Shown here in pieces: positions 63,134 to 64,000 of a stretch of DNA of 64,000 nucleotides. Each line of letters starts with the position of its first letter. Position 1 is the first letter of the stretch. This DNA comes from Arenibacter catalasegens (GTDB lineage: Bacteria; Bacteroidota; Bacteroidia; Flavobacteriales; Flavobacteriaceae). The stretch covers positions 62,001-126,000 of the forward strand of contig NZ_PHQQ01000003.1 of the NCBI RefSeq assembly GCF_002909235.1. The letters run 5' to 3'. The notes below the pieces were generated by a model. It had not been told where the DNA came from. It searched no databases and saw nothing but the letters and a program-made list of their open reading frames with translations. A program made the position numbers and the translations under genes.

Positions 63134-64000
63134 TTAACCACTTACCTTGTTAGATCTGGCAGCAGCGCATTTATTAAGCCAAGCCTCTCCAAAAGGATCT
63201 ATTTCCCCAAACCTAGAAATTTCAAATTCGGAAAAATCTAAGGGATTGGACCTCCCAGATGCCATTTCCGAAATGCCAAGGCCAACACCTCCCGCAACGG
63301 AAATACCCGCCCCACAACATCCTGAAGCTACCAAGAATCCTGTTGTTCCAGTGACAGCTCCCAATATTAATTGTGAATCCGGGGTGTAGCCGGAAAATCC
63401 GGCTACATAATGTTTAATCCCGATATCATAGAAGGCCGGGAAAAAACGGGCCAGTCGTTCCCCATTTTCAAATAGATCATTGATTCCTTCATCCACACTA
63501 AAAACGAAATCGGTAATATCACTTGGAACCTTTTTAGGTGAAGCAACAAGTGAGCTTTTTTCTCGAATCCCAAAAAGTAAACTTCCTCCTTCCGGGCGTG
63601 CATAAGCCTGGGCATCGGGCAAAAGCACCATAGGAGAATCGGTTGGAAAAATATCGGCTCGTTCTGTAATCCAATATTGACTCCTCACTGGCGCCATAGG
63701 CAGTCCTGACCCTATTTCCTTTGCAAGTATGGGAGCCCAAACCCCAGCGGCATCTACCACCGTGTCCGCATATATTTCCCCTTCAGTAGTCTTTACACCT
63801 TTAACTTTTTTGCCCTCCTGTATCAAGCCCAAGACTTCAACTCCTTGACGAATTTTTGCTCCATGTTTTCTAGCACATCTAGCAAAGAATGTCCCCAACA
63901 TATAAGGGTCACAATAGGCTTCATTGGGCACAAAGCCTATTTTCAAGGCCTCGTCCACCTTTAGCCAAGGGGCTTTTTTCAGTGCCTCCTCTTTTGTAAT
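63134..64000 (-). CDS. FAD-dependent oxidoreductase (DAO family), N-terminus outside the window
   Basis: The open frame runs through the window end (last codons read ITKEEALKKAPWLKVDEA from 64000), so the FAD-binding N-terminus lies beyond 64000. About 289 residues are visible. ARKHGAKIRQGVEVLGLI, VVDAAGVWAPILAKEIG and the C-terminal GFLVASGCCGAGISVAGGVG (FAD-binding) match glycine/sarcosine-oxidase-like enzymes. Substrate unknown. First visible gene of the phosphatase operon (19-bp gap). Confidence 0.85.
   Translation of the reverse strand: MTKEEALKKAPWLKVDEALKIGFVPNEAYCDPYMLGTFFARCARKHGAKIRQGVEVLGLIQEGKKVKGVKTTEGEIYADTVVDAAGVWAPILAKEIGSGLPMAPVRSQYWITERADIFPTDSPMVLLPDAQAYARPEGGSLLFGIREKSSLVASPKKVPSDITDFVFSVDEGINDLFENGERLARFFPAFYDIGIKHYVAGFSGYTPDSQLILGAVTGTTGFLVASGCCGAGISVAGGVGLGISEMASGRSNPLDFSEFEISRFGEIDPFGEAWLNKCAAARSNKVSG

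Noticed and set aside
1-64000. tRNA or rRNA genes
   Set aside because: No cloverleaf-like segment with a TTCGA-type T-loop and no rRNA sequence was recognised by reading; a tRNAscan-SE or Infernal run would settle it.

Overview
The window looks like chromosome of a marine-type flavobacterium (Bacteroidetes, Flavobacteriaceae). Pointers are low GC, TAnnTTTG-type -7 promoter elements, almost no Shine-Dalgarno sequences, a fused CcoN-CcoO oxidase subunit, several lipoprotein sulfatases, a GH92 enzyme, and Bacteroidetes-style mobilization genes. The genus cannot be fixed from the sequence alone. No rRNA, tRNA or CRISPR was seen.

Layout. (1) 1-2618: end of a DUF4870 membrane-protein gene, a secreted coiled-coil protein, and mnmE (trmE). 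(2) 2601-14042: an integrative mobilizable island in the last codons of mnmE. It is flanked by imperfect 18-bp repeats of the CIGK-stop coding end, the same spot used by the SGI1 family. It carries integrase, a stand-alone RES-domain protein, a group II intron remnant, a Tat-exported Gfo/Idh/MocA oxidoreductase, an excisionase-like HTH protein, a VirE-type helicase, an iteron-like TACCTA cluster, a primase, a candidate oriT, MobC, relaxase, a membrane accessory protein and an AbiE toxin-antitoxin pair with a perfect operator-like inverted repeat. (3) 14043-25350: accessory chromosome with a PH-domain protein, a sulfatase pseudogene, a two-subunit molybdenum hydroxylase, an intact and a frameshifted sulfatase, repeated extragenic modules, and two diverged ISAon1-like insertion sequences in tandem.

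(4) 25349-44874: microaerobic respiration. It holds an Nrt/AraR-like Nudix regulator, a universal stress protein, an Fnr-type regulator, ccoI, a large PQQ-like/HEAT/cytochrome c lipoprotein, ccoS-NO-Q-P-G-H plus a TauE/SafE-family membrane protein, a PIG-L deacetylase, an amidohydrolase, a second stress protein and hemN. Four TGACAAnTGTCA-like palindromes serve five promoters (fnr, ccoI, cco operon, usp, hemN). In every case the palindrome centre lies exactly 36.5 nt from the end of the -7 element, which suggests one Fnr regulon linking oxidase assembly, copper delivery and oxygen-independent heme synthesis.

(5) 45149-55236: sugar metabolism, with a nucleotidyltransferase/NahK-like kinase pair, a LacI regulator, a DUF559 protein beside paired hairpins, xylA-xylB with a LacI-type operator, a siroheme synthase domain and a GH92 mannosidase. 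(6) 55449-58255: the proC-proB-proA operon. (7) 58638-64000: a XRE-cupin regulator and a tight four-gene operon (phosphodiesterase-like phosphatase, LamG-endonuclease/phosphatase, Tat metallophosphoesterase, FAD oxidoreductase cut by the window end).
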